Shown here: positions 53,611-61,928 of the stretch, in pieces | Numbering within the stretch: the stretch's first letter is position 1 | How the letters are laid out: every line of letters starts with the position of its first letter | Origin: Gracilibacillus oryzae | GTDB taxonomy: Bacteria; Bacillota; Bacilli; Bacillales; Amphibacillaceae | Reading direction: 5' to 3' | Assembly: GCF_009498735.1 (NCBI RefSeq) | Contig: NZ_ML762435.1 | Location: 25,357 to 89,356, forward strand | DNA length: 64,000 bases | Position numbers and translations under genes: made by a program | The notes under the pieces: generated by a model | The model's database searches: none | What the model was told of the DNA's origin: nothing | The model's input: only the letters and a program-made list of their open reading frames with translations

Positions 53611-54263
53611 AATTTTACAATAACTTTATCCGCACCTTTCATGACTTACCGGACCATACAACATTACTGGTCCATTCCCTGTCTGGATGCCCGCTTCACT
53701 GTTATGGCTGTCACAACTATGAAGAAATTGTCGCAAACACACCGAAACAATATAAAACAGAACAAGATCTCCTGGATTACTTAAATAAAAGCGGCTTTTT
53801 ATTTGATGCGATTATGTTTAGCGGCGGGGAATTTCTAATCAACAAGACAAGTGAAATTAAACCGTTATTACAGCAAGTCCGCACTGTATTCAGCGGGAAA
53901 ATCATTGTAACAACATGTGGTGTCTATCCAGAAAAGATCAAGCAATTATATGAAGAAAACTTGGCTGACGGAATCCATATTGATATGAAGCTGCCTTATC
54001 ATTTATTAGATGTGGAAGAAGATAAACAAATTTTCCAGGATATTATGGGCATCACACCGAATGAAAAACTTTTGGGAAAGTTGCTTGAAAGTATTGATAC
54101 TGTATTAAAACACAATTCAGCCCTAGACCAGGTAAGGACAGTAAAATATCCCATTTTAGCAGATAGCTTTTTTAACGAAATCAGAGACTATATCCAAGCA
54201 AAGAAAAGTTATTATCAGTGCGAGAATGTTCCCTATTTTCTTAATGACTTTTTCTCCAAGTAA
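53607..54263 (+). CDS. nrdG: Anaerobic ribonucleotide reductase activating protein NrdG (radical SAM)
   Basis: Radical SAM activase that generates the glycyl radical on NrdD. It is 218 residues. The [4Fe-4S] CxxxCxxC motif is SGCPLHCYGCHNYE near residues 27-40, followed by the SAM-binding MFSGGEFL. The start is a TTG at 53607 that overlaps the nrdD stop (TTGA), typical of translational coupling. A terminator follows. Confidence 0.94.
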   Translation: MKFYNNFIRTFHDLPDHTTLLVHSLSGCPLHCYGCHNYEEIVANTPKQYKTEQDLLDYLNKSGFLFDAIMFSGGEFLINKTSEIKPLLQQVRTVFSGKIIVTTCGVYPEKIKQLYEENLADGIHIDMKLPYHLLDVEEDKQIFQDIMGITPNEKLLGKLLESIDTVLKHNSALDQVRTVKYPILADSFFNEIRDYIQAKKSYYQCENVPYFLNDFFSK

Positions 54264-54273
54264 AATGCAAAAT

Positions 54274-54300
54274 GGCTGTCCGATTAAAGGACAGCCTTTA
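54274..54300 (+). terminator. Terminator between convergent nrdG and sensor kinase genes
   Basis: GGCTGTCC / GGACAGCC with a seven-base loop lies between the two stop codons, with moderate T-richness on both sides. Confidence 0.7.
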
Positions 54301-54301
54301 A

Positions 54302-55714
54302 CTATTTTTTCTTAGGAAGGATAAGACGAAAAGTTGTGCCTGTTTTATCACTATTCATTAATAATAAATCACCACCAAGGACTTGGGCGATCATTTTGCT
54401 AAACGGCAAGCCGAGACCTAACCCACCGACCTTATATTTCTTGTTGGTTCCACGGTAAAAACGCTCGAAAACAAATGGCTGGTCCTCTTCTTCAATTCCT
54501 GTACCATTATCGCTTACATCAATCTGAATGTGATCCTTCTCCACCACAACCTCAACCAGAATTTGTCCATCATTGTCGATAGCTTGCTTGGCATTATTCA
54601 GCAAGTTCGTCAAAATCTGTTGAAAACGTACAGGGTCCACATCGATTTCCTGATCACCTTGAAGTAAACTCATTTCGATCTGGACAGGCTCATTCATTTG
54701 TGATTTTTCCCATAAATTGACTGATTCTTTCATTAATTCATTAACTAAATAACTATCGAGTGTAACAGGTACCCCACCTGCAGCAAATGTATTAAAAGCA
54801 AGCAGATCTTCCACCATTTTCTTGACTTTTTCAGTCTCTTTAATAGAGATTTCGAGAAATTCTTTTGCTTCTTCCCCTTCCACAACGCCATCATTAATTG
54901 CACCCAATAAGCCGCTGATTGAGGTAACAGGAGTTTTTAGCTCATGAGACACACCTGCCAACAGTTCTGTTCTTAATGCTTCCAGTCTCTCTAATTTATC
55001 TGCCATTTCTTTAAATGACTGAATCAATGTATCGACTTCTTCTTCTTTTGCTTGATTGGAAAGCTCAATTTGATAATTGCCCTCTTCAATTTGCTTAGCA
55101 GCACTAGCTACTTCTTTTATCGGCTTCGCTAATCGACCAGCTAAAATATAAATCGCAATCCAGCCTAGGATAAGTAAGCTGACAATCATAATCGTTAATT
55201 GGCCATAAGCCTGGTCCACATGTGCTAATTTTGCTTTGTACTCGACATACAAGACCCAGCCTACATTTGTTTCACCATCTTCAATCGGTTTTTTTATAAC
55301 ATAAAAATCTCCCGCTTCGTTATGAATCCTTTGCACTTCTTGTTCATTTTCGATAAAAGACGGCTCAATTTGCTGGTTTTCCAGCATTTCTCTTAAATTA
55401 TCATACATGATTCTGCCATCTGTATCGGTGATATAGATACTTGGTTTGCCCTCCATATCAATAAATCTTCCTTCACCTTCCAGGAATCTGTGCATTTCCA
55501 TAGCTGGTGGAAGATTGTCTTCATCCATATTCGCAATTCTTCTTGCTGTTTCTTCTGCCATAAATTCCATTACCTGCAGCCGGTTTTCTAATGTTGTATG
55601 CTTAATCCATAAGGCAGATACTACTGCAACTAATGCTAAACCAATAATTAATGTCAGCAAAAATCTGGAGGTCCAATATCGCTGTAATGGTATTTTCCGA
55701 TTATTTTTGAACAC
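54302..55714 (-). CDS. Two-component sensor histidine kinase
   Basis: A 470-residue membrane kinase. The first transmembrane helix is at residues ~17-37, an extracytoplasmic sensor of about 135 residues follows, then a second helix (LTIMIVSLLILGWIAIYILA near 175-194), HAMP, the HisKA box AGVSHELKTPVTSISG with the phosphorylated His, and a HATPase with N box LLNNAKQAI, G1 DNGTGI and G2 GGLGLGLPF. It overlaps its response regulator by 14 bp. The signal is unknown; the neighbouring surface cluster at 56.5-60 kb is a candidate target. Confidence 0.93.
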   Translation of the reverse strand: MFKNNRKIPLQRYWTSRFLLTLIIGLALVAVVSALWIKHTTLENRLQVMEFMAEETARRIANMDEDNLPPAMEMHRFLEGEGRFIDMEGKPSIYITDTDGRIMYDNLREMLENQQIEPSFIENEQEVQRIHNEAGDFYVIKKPIEDGETNVGWVLYVEYKAKLAHVDQAYGQLTIMIVSLLILGWIAIYILAGRLAKPIKEVASAAKQIEEGNYQIELSNQAKEEEVDTLIQSFKEMADKLERLEALRTELLAGVSHELKTPVTSISGLLGAINDGVVEGEEAKEFLEISIKETEKVKKMVEDLLAFNTFAAGGVPVTLDSYLVNELMKESVNLWEKSQMNEPVQIEMSLLQGDQEIDVDPVRFQQILTNLLNNAKQAIDNDGQILVEVVVEKDHIQIDVSDNGTGIEEEDQPFVFERFYRGTNKKYKVGGLGLGLPFSKMIAQVLGGDLLLMNSDKTGTTFRLILPKKK

Positions 55715-56378
55715 TTAACTGATACCCCACTCCTCGAAGTGTTTTAATTTCACCTTCTGTTACTGGCCAGTCACCTAACGCTTTTCGTAAACGTTTAATG
55801 GATAAATCCACTGCCCTGTCACTTCCATCATAATCCCAGCCCCATACATGTTCAATTAACTGTTCTCTCGTAAAGGTCTTATTAGGATTTTCCGATAAAA
55901 AAAGTAATAACGCTAAGTCTCTTGGTGTTAATTCAATTTCCCTTTGAAAAAGACTTACCCGATGTGCTTCTAAATCAATTTGCAATTGACCAAATTGCTT
56001 GATATGTTGATCGCCTTTTTCATACCTGCGTAAAACTGCACGTACTCTTGCAATCACTTCATCACCAATAAAAGGTTTGGCAATATAGTCATCAGCACCG
56101 TTATTTAACCCATCCAGGCGATAATTTACATCACTTAAAGCTGTTAACATAATCACAGGACAATCACTCTTTTTCCTGATTTCTTTCAAAACATGCCAGC
56201 CGTCTCTTCCTGGCAGCATGACATCTAACAAAACGAGTGCCGGATTCATTTGATCAAATTTTTCTAGGGCAGTTTCACCGTCCAGCGCTATGTCTGTTTC
56301 AAAATTGGCTTTTTTCAAATATGCTTGTAATACTTTGCTTATCGCCAGCTCATCTTCTACAATCAGAATTTTACTCAT
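55701..56378 (-). CDS. OmpR/PhoB family response regulator
   Basis: A 225-residue DNA-binding regulator. The receiver has Asp52 in LVLLDVMLPGRDG as phosphoacceptor, the acidic pair in VEDE at residues 7-10 and Lys in DDYIAKPF. The C-terminal winged helix (ELTPRDLALLLFLSENPNKT, then DLSIKRLRKALG) is of the OmpR type. It lies upstream of and overlapping the histidine kinase gene. A hairpin separates it from the preceding surface-protein cluster. Confidence 0.95.
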   Translation of the reverse strand: MSKILIVEDELAISKVLQAYLKKANFETDIALDGETALEKFDQMNPALVLLDVMLPGRDGWHVLKEIRKKSDCPVIMLTALSDVNYRLDGLNNGADDYIAKPFIGDEVIARVRAVLRRYEKGDQHIKQFGQLQIDLEAHRVSLFQREIELTPRDLALLLFLSENPNKTFTREQLIEHVWGWDYDGSDRAVDLSIKRLRKALGDWPVTEGEIKTLRGVGYQLSVQK

Positions 56379-56479
56379 TGTTTACAATCTCCAATTCATT
56401 TTATCCTCACATTTTACCATAGAAATATGTCAGAATGATGTTAACAAACAAGCAGTCTCCCTTTCTTAACTCCTATGCG

Positions 56480-56514
56480 AAAAAGACGTCCCCCGTTCAA
56501 GGAAACGTCCTTTC
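56480..56514 (-). terminator. Hairpin terminator after the surface-protein cluster
   Basis: On the minus strand AAAGGACGTTTCC and GGGGGACGTCTTT pair with one bulge and a TTGAAC loop, followed by TTTTTCG. It separates the DUF4956/VTC cluster from the two-component genes. Confidence 0.65.
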
Positions 56515-56519
56515 ATTAT

Positions 56520-58640
56520 TTATTCTGCCTGTCTCTGCATACCTCTGCCAAAACCGCCCTGCCTGTTTTCTGATTGCTCTGTTACCCCAGATTCATTGAC
56601 ATATGTCATCATATTCTCCATGGTAAAATCAACATTCACTGTTCCACCCTCATATGCTGCATTTTCATATAATCCATTACTGTTCTCACCAGTTAATGTG
56701 CCGCCTGATGAAAGGCTATAATTCTCACCTTGTTTCAGCAGAGGGGAACTAATGACAATTGTCTGAAATTCTTTTTCCGGCGTAATTGCAATCACTTCTT
56801 CACCATTACTGTCTTTTACATAAACAGAGGTACCGGCTTCTTGCATTTCTGAAAACGTCATCATCATCGTTGCCTGAGCGGATGTATCAGATACACCTTC
56901 AGCCATGCCGCTGCTTCCTGCAGCAATAAGTGTACCGCCTTCGATGTCAAAAGATTCGTTATAATCAAGTGCACCATTTCCGCCATTTGTTGGACCATAC
57001 ACCAGGACAGTTCCACCTGTCATCGTTGCTGTCGTATTGGAGTCTAATCCATCCCCATTGGCGTTCACATAAATATAACCACCTTCAATTAACAACTCAC
57101 CACTTTCTTCTGTTGCTGCAGTATCTGCAGTTTCTTCCTCTTCTGCAGTTGAGTCAGCAGCATCCATATCCATTCGTGCCATACCAAATCCATCACTGCC
57201 GCCGCTCACATTAAATCCATCATCTTCAGAAGTCACATAGATAGTTCCATCTGATACGGCGATATCTGTTCCTTCTATACCTTCCAAACTTTTATTAATG
57301 GTGACAGAACCGCCAGTAATAGTTACCTTCCCATCAGCATGAAGTCCGTCATCGCCTGTCGATACATCTAATGTACCTGCAGTTATGCTAACATCTAAAT
57401 CACTGTGAATAGCATCATCATTGGAATCTATGGAAATTGTGCCACCAAAAATGGATAACTCATTTACTGCCTTGATTCCTTTTGTACTTGGAGTGCTTTC
57501 CTCTGATGATGCAGACTCTGTGGCATCTGCGGAAGTTACCTCCGCGGAATCGGATTGTGTTCCATTCTCGAGTTCTGATTGTTGCTCTGTTCCTTCTGTT
57601 TGATCAGAAGGAAATTCTGGTACTTGTGGCCTTTCCCCTTCTTCAAATCCTTCTGGCGGTGTCATTTGTTCCCCTGATGGTAATTCAGGCGGCCCTTCTC
57701 CTGCTGGTATATCGCCTGGGGCAAAGTTCCCTCTGCCGCCAAAACCACCACCCATAGTTTCCTGGGCTTCGATGACATCAGGGCTTCCATCACCTGCTGT
57801 AATGGTATATTCACCATCAATAACAGTAACCGTATTTTCTGACTGTATCCCGTCTCCAGCCGAATCTATTGTTAGTGAACCACTTTCTAATACAATATTA
57901 CCTTTTTCTGCATCAGAATCATTGCTGGATTTTACTCCATCACCTTCTGCATTAATCGTAAGATCAGCATCTCTCAGTGCGAAAAGATCTCTGCCGACAA
58001 TCCCGTCGTCTATTGCATTGATGGTTATTGTCCCGCCAGTAATTTTCAAATCATCTCTTCCTGTTATTCCATCATTAAAATTACCGTCTACTGTCAGGTT
58101 GCCTCCACCATTTATCGTTAAATCATCTTTACTGTAAATGGCGGCAGAAGGCTCATCTGTTTTTTCATCTGGATATATATACTCTAGGGCATCTGACAAA
58201 TAATTATCTGTACCTTCTTCTATCGAAATAACCGTTTTATCCGCTTGCTTCACATAGATTGGAGCAGTTGTTTGTGATTCAATGGAAGCACCGTTAAGTA
58301 CAAGACGAACCGTCCCAGCGTCTTCTGCATCTATGACAACTTGGCCATCAGTTAAAGTCCCTGCAAATACATAGGTCCCTGTAGTATGAATTTCAATCTG
58401 ATTTTCATTAATAACAACACTATTGTTATCATCCATTGTAATCGAGGTGCCATCTAAATAAATATTGGTTACATCTGCCTCATCCCAAGCTGAGTAAGTA
58501 TCGTCTGCATCATATGAGACGATATTGCTTGTTACATCAATTTCCTTTGTTGCTGCGTCATTACTGCATCCACTTAAAATATACGCAAAAATAAGAATTA
58601 GGCTGAGAAATAGAATGCATCTCTTATTATGTTTCATCAT
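56520..58640 (-). CDS. Cthe_2159-like carbohydrate-binding beta-helix lipoprotein
   Basis: A 706-residue secreted lipoprotein: signal peptide with lipobox LSGC at residues ~22-25, then repetitive beta-strand sequence of the kind found in right-handed parallel beta-helices (DDLTINGGGNLTVDGNF, GGTITINAIDDGIVG, GTLDVSTGDDGLHADGKVT, GGSVTINKSLEGIEG). A Pro/Glu/Ser-rich low-complexity insert occupies residues ~300-375, and acidic turns could bind Ca2+. Related Cthe_2159 proteins bind acidic polysaccharides such as polygalacturonate. It is the last gene of a set with DUF4956 and VTC-domain genes 15-16 bp apart. RBS AAGGAGAG precedes the start. Confidence 0.82.
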   Translation of the reverse strand: MMKHNKRCILFLSLILIFAYILSGCSNDAATKEIDVTSNIVSYDADDTYSAWDEADVTNIYLDGTSITMDDNNSVVINENQIEIHTTGTYVFAGTLTDGQVVIDAEDAGTVRLVLNGASIESQTTAPIYVKQADKTVISIEEGTDNYLSDALEYIYPDEKTDEPSAAIYSKDDLTINGGGNLTVDGNFNDGITGRDDLKITGGTITINAIDDGIVGRDLFALRDADLTINAEGDGVKSSNDSDAEKGNIVLESGSLTIDSAGDGIQSENTVTVIDGEYTITAGDGSPDVIEAQETMGGGFGGRGNFAPGDIPAGEGPPELPSGEQMTPPEGFEEGERPQVPEFPSDQTEGTEQQSELENGTQSDSAEVTSADATESASSEESTPSTKGIKAVNELSIFGGTISIDSNDDAIHSDLDVSITAGTLDVSTGDDGLHADGKVTITGGSVTINKSLEGIEGTDIAVSDGTIYVTSEDDGFNVSGGSDGFGMARMDMDAADSTAEEEETADTAATEESGELLIEGGYIYVNANGDGLDSNTTATMTGGTVLVYGPTNGGNGALDYNESFDIEGGTLIAAGSSGMAEGVSDTSAQATMMMTFSEMQEAGTSVYVKDSNGEEVIAITPEKEFQTIVISSPLLKQGENYSLSSGGTLTGENSNGLYENAAYEGGTVNVDFTMENMMTYVNESGVTEQSENRQGGFGRGMQRQAE

Positions 58641-58654
58641 GTTATCTCTCCTTA

Positions 58655-59344
58655 TTATGCAGTAAAATTACCATCATAGCTCAACATGACTGCTGATTGT
58701 ACACCATCAATATGTGAGACTTTTGAAGGGATTTGTGCATCATTTTCTTTTACCCGTACTTCAAAAGTTACTTCTATCTCGCTATCTTGCATAATCGATT
58801 TAGATTTTAGACAAACACGCTTTGCATAAGACTTGATTAGCTGCTCAATTTCTTCTCCAACCGAATCTCCCGTATATTTAACCACTAATAAATATGGATT
58901 TTCCACTCTAATTTTGTTGGCGAACAGGATAATAACAAGGCCTATGATAATCGAACCGATTGCCGCTAATAAAATGAAGCCAGCGCCACTAAGAATACCG
59001 GCAATAACCGACCAGAATAAGTAAACTAAATCCATCGGGTCTTTAATTGGTGTACGAAAACGAACGATCGACAATGCTCCAACCATACCTAGTGATAACA
59101 GAACATTTTGACTAATCCCCATGATGACAAGTGATGTGGCCATTGTCATGATTACCAGTGAGATATTAAAGGAATGGGAATAAATCACTCCATTAAAAGT
59201 TTTCTTATAAATAAGATAGATAAACAATCCGACAATAAACGATACACCTAATCCTAGTAATGCATCGATAATGGAGAAAGATGTTGTATTCTCCAAAAAG
59301 CTTGATTTAAAAATATCTGTAAAATTTGTTGTTTCTGTATTCAT
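58655..59344 (-). CDS. DUF4956 integral membrane protein
   Basis: A 229-residue protein with four predicted N-terminal helices (SIIDALLGLGVSFIVGLFIY, VMTMATSLVIMGISQNVLLS and two more around FWSVIAGILSGAGFILLAAI and GSIIIGLVIILFANK). The conserved loop VGALSIVRFRTPIKDPMDLV lies near residues 95-114, and a cytosolic tail follows. DUF4956 genes nearly always travel with VTC-domain genes; it may be the membrane channel or anchor of a polyphosphate system. The molecular role is not proven. RBS AGAGGAG. Confidence 0.88.
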   Translation of the reverse strand: MNTETTNFTDIFKSSFLENTTSFSIIDALLGLGVSFIVGLFIYLIYKKTFNGVIYSHSFNISLVIMTMATSLVIMGISQNVLLSLGMVGALSIVRFRTPIKDPMDLVYLFWSVIAGILSGAGFILLAAIGSIIIGLVIILFANKIRVENPYLLVVKYTGDSVGEEIEQLIKSYAKRVCLKSKSIMQDSEIEVTFEVRVKENDAQIPSKVSHIDGVQSAVMLSYDGNFTA

Positions 59345-59359
59345 TTTTTCTCCTCTTTC

Positions 59360-60061
59360 CTAGATATACATTCTGCTTAATTGATATTTGGAATATGCTT
59401 CCTGTCTTGTGTCTGAAAGCTGTAGTAAATGTTTTATTACCTCAGGCAAATACTCATCATACTTCACTTCTAAAATGACTAAATGATCTTCTAATACATC
59501 AACCATCGGTAAGTCTTTTTGAAACATGTTCGTATTTCTGATGCTTGTCTGAATCTTCAAATCAAAAGTAACCCGAACATTGCCATATGGATAAATATAC
59601 GGCTCCCTCACATAATCAACCACTGTCATTGGTCTGATCTGATGATGATGCATTTCGAAATATAAATCTCTCATCAGTGGACGCGGATCCTCCTCCATCC
59701 AGCTAATCTCACCAACGCGCATTTTTTCATATTCCTTTCGCGTTATTTCACATTTTGATTTAAACGTAAGATTATTTCTTTTACTCTTTCTTTCAAGATT
59801 GATTATCTGGTCACTTTTTCCGTATATTCTGACACGATACTTATCTCGGTCTAAATAGCCTTCTTTTTTCTCTGTTAAAACTTTATTATCGAAATTATCG
59901 AAATAAGTTGATCGAATATAATATTTGCCTTCCCTATTCGCATTGGGATCTGCTTGCATAAAGTGTCGTAATTTATTGCTTAATACTTTATATTCCGCAA
60001 TAGAGACAGCATGTTTCATTTCTTGCCTTCCTTTTGGGTTGAACGAACTTTGGATTGGCAT
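59360..60061 (-). CDS. VTC-domain protein (polyphosphate polymerase-like)
   Basis: A 233-residue protein with the tunnel-shaped VTC domain of the triphosphate tunnel metalloenzyme fold, as in the yeast polyphosphate polymerase Vtc4. Alternating basic strands are visible: YYIRSTYFDNFDNKVLTEK, RDKYRVRIYGKSDQIINLE and KRNNLTFKSKCEITRKEY. The acidic partner strand is LVILEVKYDEYLPEVI near residue 200. Key Lys/Arg/Glu residues for phosphate and metal binding appear intact. It lacks an SPX domain, as bacterial members do. It is the first gene of the VTC-DUF4956-Cthe_2159 operon, with GGAGG eight bases before the ATG. A CotH gene, often part of such clusters, is absent. Confidence 0.88.
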   Translation of the reverse strand: MPIQSSFNPKGRQEMKHAVSIAEYKVLSNKLRHFMQADPNANREGKYYIRSTYFDNFDNKVLTEKKEGYLDRDKYRVRIYGKSDQIINLERKSKRNNLTFKSKCEITRKEYEKMRVGEISWMEEDPRPLMRDLYFEMHHHQIRPMTVVDYVREPYIYPYGNVRVTFDLKIQTSIRNTNMFQKDLPMVDVLEDHLVILEVKYDEYLPEVIKHLLQLSDTRQEAYSKYQLSRMYI

Positions 60062-60156
60062 TCTGTCTTCCTCCTCTCGCTTACAAGTTATACTTTATAA
60101 AAGAAATGCGTCAGGAATGTGTCAAGTAAATTTCTTGTTAACTTTTACATAAAAAC

Positions 60157-60185
60157 TCCACATTTTTGCGGAAATAATTTATAAT
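60157..60185 (+). promoter_or_regulatory. Promoter of the leader-peptide transcript
   Basis: A perfect TATAAT at 60180-60185 lies 17 bp downstream of TCCACA (60157-60162). The first open frame starts 25 bp later, so the leader RNA would be about 160 bases before the CD3324-family gene. Confidence 0.6.
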
Positions 60186-60209
60186 GTGATGCAAATGGAG
60201 GTGTTCGGT

Positions 60210-60269
60210 ATGGCAATTAATCTTTCATTGCCAGAGTTATTGGTAACCCATGCAAAGCCTGGTAACTAA
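60210..60269 (+). CDS. 19-residue leader peptide upstream of the CD3324-family gene
   Basis: The frame MAINLSLPELLVTHAKPGN followed by TAA is preceded by AATGGAGGTG with good spacing. Its last codons and stop lie inside a nested hairpin (60252-60320), so a ribosome held on the leader would disrupt that structure. This layout is typical of translational attenuators for ribosome-targeting antibiotics. The peptide is not one of the Erm, Cat or Tet leaders I know. Confidence 0.55.
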   Translation: MAINLSLPELLVTHAKPGN

Positions 60270-60320
60270 GGCGATACTTTGTATGGGAGATAGTCAATAT
60301 CGCCTGTTCTCAGGCTTTGC
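60252..60320 (+). promoter_or_regulatory. Nested hairpin, possible attenuator of the CD3324-family gene
   Basis: Outer stem GCAAAGCCTG (60252-60261) / CAGGCTTTGC (60311-60320) encloses inner stem GGCGATA (60270-60276) / TATCGCC (60298-60304). The leader-peptide stop codon is in the internal loop between them. No T-run follows; AAGGAG for the next gene is at 60338-60343. The hairpin does not directly cover that site, so the mode of control is unclear. Confidence 0.6.
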
Positions 60321-60354
60321 CCTTATAGAAAAAATATAAGGAGCTGGGCCAAGC

Positions 60355-60621
60355 ATGAAATATATGAAGGCAACAGAAGTGCTGCCAGAAGATTTACTGG
60401 AAAGATTACAAGACTATATTCAAGGGGAAATGCTCTATATTCCCAAAAAGGAAACTGCTCGCAGCAAATGGGGAACGCGGTCTGGAAATCGTCAGTATTA
60501 TGATGAAAGAAATAAACAGATTACAGGAGCATTCCAAAACGGAAGCAAGCTGGAAGACTTAGCGGAAGAGTATCATCTATCAATAGAGACAATTAAGAAA
60601 ATTGTTTATAATAAAAAATAA
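60355..60621 (+). CDS. CD3324 family putative DNA-binding protein
   Basis: An 88-residue protein of the CD3324 family. The N-terminal YMKATEVLPEDLLERLQDYI and YIPKKETARSKWGTRSGNR segments and a C-terminal helix-turn-helix-like LEDLAEEYHLSIETIKKIVY are typical. Members resemble Mor-type activators, but targets and function are not established. The gene follows the leader peptide and nested hairpin and is ended by a strong terminator, so it forms its own unit ahead of the FusB-type gene. Confidence 0.75.
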   Translation: MKYMKATEVLPEDLLERLQDYIQGEMLYIPKKETARSKWGTRSGNRQYYDERNKQITGAFQNGSKLEDLAEEYHLSIETIKKIVYNKK

Positions 60622-60623
60622 TG

Positions 60624-60670
60624 AAGCTATGGCAGGAATAGTTCATACCCATTCTTGCCATAGCTTTTTA
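60624..60670 (+). terminator. Intrinsic terminator of the CD3324-family gene
   Basis: AAGCTATGGCAGGAAT / ATTCTTGCCATAGCTT is a 16-bp stem (one G-T or mismatch) followed by TTTTTAG. Confidence 0.88.
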
Positions 60671-60712
60671 GTGCTGGTCTGTTACAATAGATAATTGGAA
60701 GGAGTGCTGAAG

Positions 60713-61348
60713 ATGGAAGCATTTATACACGCAGATCACTATCATTTTATCCAGGAACAAGGACGTTCGATTGTACAAGCGAAAGTGCAATCTACTGACA
60801 AGGGTGTTGTCCAGGCAGTACGAGAAATGGCATTGGAGAAAATAGCCAATAAATTAAGTGACTTAAATGATGAGCAGAAACAATTATTAATAGATATGAA
60901 GCTGATTGAGGATAAAGAAGGTTTAGAAAGTTTTCTTGGAAAACTAAAGCCGTATGTTATCCCATTTCCTGCAGTGTCTGAGAAAACAGTGGAGAAGGCA
61001 TTTCCTAAAGTAAAAAAACTGAAGCAGCCTGATCTCGAAGACTACGATTTGCAAGAAACTGTTTACCTTCGCTGGGAAGATCTTGGCACGAACAGAACGT
61101 ATATGTTAATCCCAAAACAAGGTAAGCTTGTTGGTGTATCAGGCTTTTTAGAAACATCTGTCCATAAAGGAATCTGTACCATTTGCGGCGGCCTGAGTGA
61201 GGTTTCCCTTTTTACTGTAGAAAAGAAAGGGCGAATCCGGGGAACTTACTCCAAAAAGGGAAATTACATTTGTAAAGATGAATCAGCATGTAATCATAAT
61301 ATAAAAGACATAGACAAACTGCATGCCTTCTTAGATAACTTGCAATAA
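60713..61348 (+). CDS. FusB/FusC family EF-G-binding protein
   Basis: A 211-residue protein of the FusB family, which binds elongation factor G and releases it from ribosomes stalled by fusidic acid. It has an N-terminal helical bundle (residues ~1-80) and a C-terminal zinc-binding domain; the four-Cys pattern CTICGG...CKDESACNH is visible near residues 155-200. The start ATG at 60713 has AAGGAG 10 bases upstream; an in-frame TTG at 60695 lies before that site and was rejected. Chromosomal homologues occur in many Bacillaceae, so it may be a housekeeping translation factor with resistance as a side effect. Confidence 0.88.
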   Translation: MEAFIHADHYHFIQEQGRSIVQAKVQSTDKGVVQAVREMALEKIANKLSDLNDEQKQLLIDMKLIEDKEGLESFLGKLKPYVIPFPAVSEKTVEKAFPKVKKLKQPDLEDYDLQETVYLRWEDLGTNRTYMLIPKQGKLVGVSGFLETSVHKGICTICGGLSEVSLFTVEKKGRIRGTYSKKGNYICKDESACNHNIKDIDKLHAFLDNLQ

Positions 61349-61434
61349 AACTCATCTGAAACTGATTCTGCATTGTATGTCATCAAGTTGATAGCTCGCT
61401 TTATTCTTCATTCCACAGCTTGGCATGCGCTGGG

Positions 61435-61860
61435 TTGATGTTTAAACGGGCTTTATTCTTCACATCCCTGCTTAGCATCCACTCATTTGATGTTTAAACA
61501 CATTTTATTCTTCATTCCGCTGCTTAGCATGCACTGGGTTGATGTTTAAGCAGGTTTTATTCTTCATCCCCCTGCTTAGCATCCACTCATTTGATGTTTA
61601 AACGCATTTTATTCTTCATTCCGCTGCTTAACATGTGCCGGGTTGATGTTTAAACGCGCTTTATTCTTCATCCCCCTGCTTAGCATCCACTCATTTAATG
61701 TTTAAACACATTTTATTCTTCATTCCGCTGCTTAGCATGCACTGGGTTGATGTTTAAGCAGGCTTTATTCTTCAGTCCACTGCTTAACATCCACTCATTT
61801 GATGTTTAAACGCATTTTATTCTTCATCCCGCTGCTTGGCATGAACTGATTTGATATTTA
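61435..61860 (+). repeat. Tandem array of a 52-bp unit in two alternating types (104-bp higher-order repeat)
   Basis: TTGATGTTTAA-type landmarks recur at 61435, 61487, 61539, 61591, 61643, 61695, 61747, 61799 and 61851, always 52 bp apart. Two unit types alternate: one has CATCCACTCATTTGATG, the other has GCACTGGGTTGATG (GTGCCGGGTTGATG in one copy). The array is thus a 104-bp dimer repeated about four times. Each unit contains TTTAAAC and CTGCTTAGCAT. Another unit-like stretch begins before 61435. It lies between convergent fusB-type and MMPL genes, with no open coding frame. Confidence 0.93.
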
Positions 61861-61886
61861 AACATACTCCACTCCACAAAAACAGC

Positions 61887-61925
61887 CATAAAATAAAGGA
61901 GCTGACTTCAAAAGCCAGCTCCCAT
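61887..61925 (-). terminator. Intrinsic terminator of the MMPL-family gene
   Basis: On the minus strand GGAGCTGGC / GTCAGCTCC (one G-T pair) with a TTTTGAA loop is followed by TTTATTTTATGG, four bases after the stop. Confidence 0.8.
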
Positions 61926-61928
61926 TTT

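Noticed and set aside
61435-61860. CRISPR-like array of regularly spaced repeats
   Set aside because: Units are head-to-tail with no unique spacers between conserved repeats and no cas genes nearby; the regularity is that of a tandem repeat.
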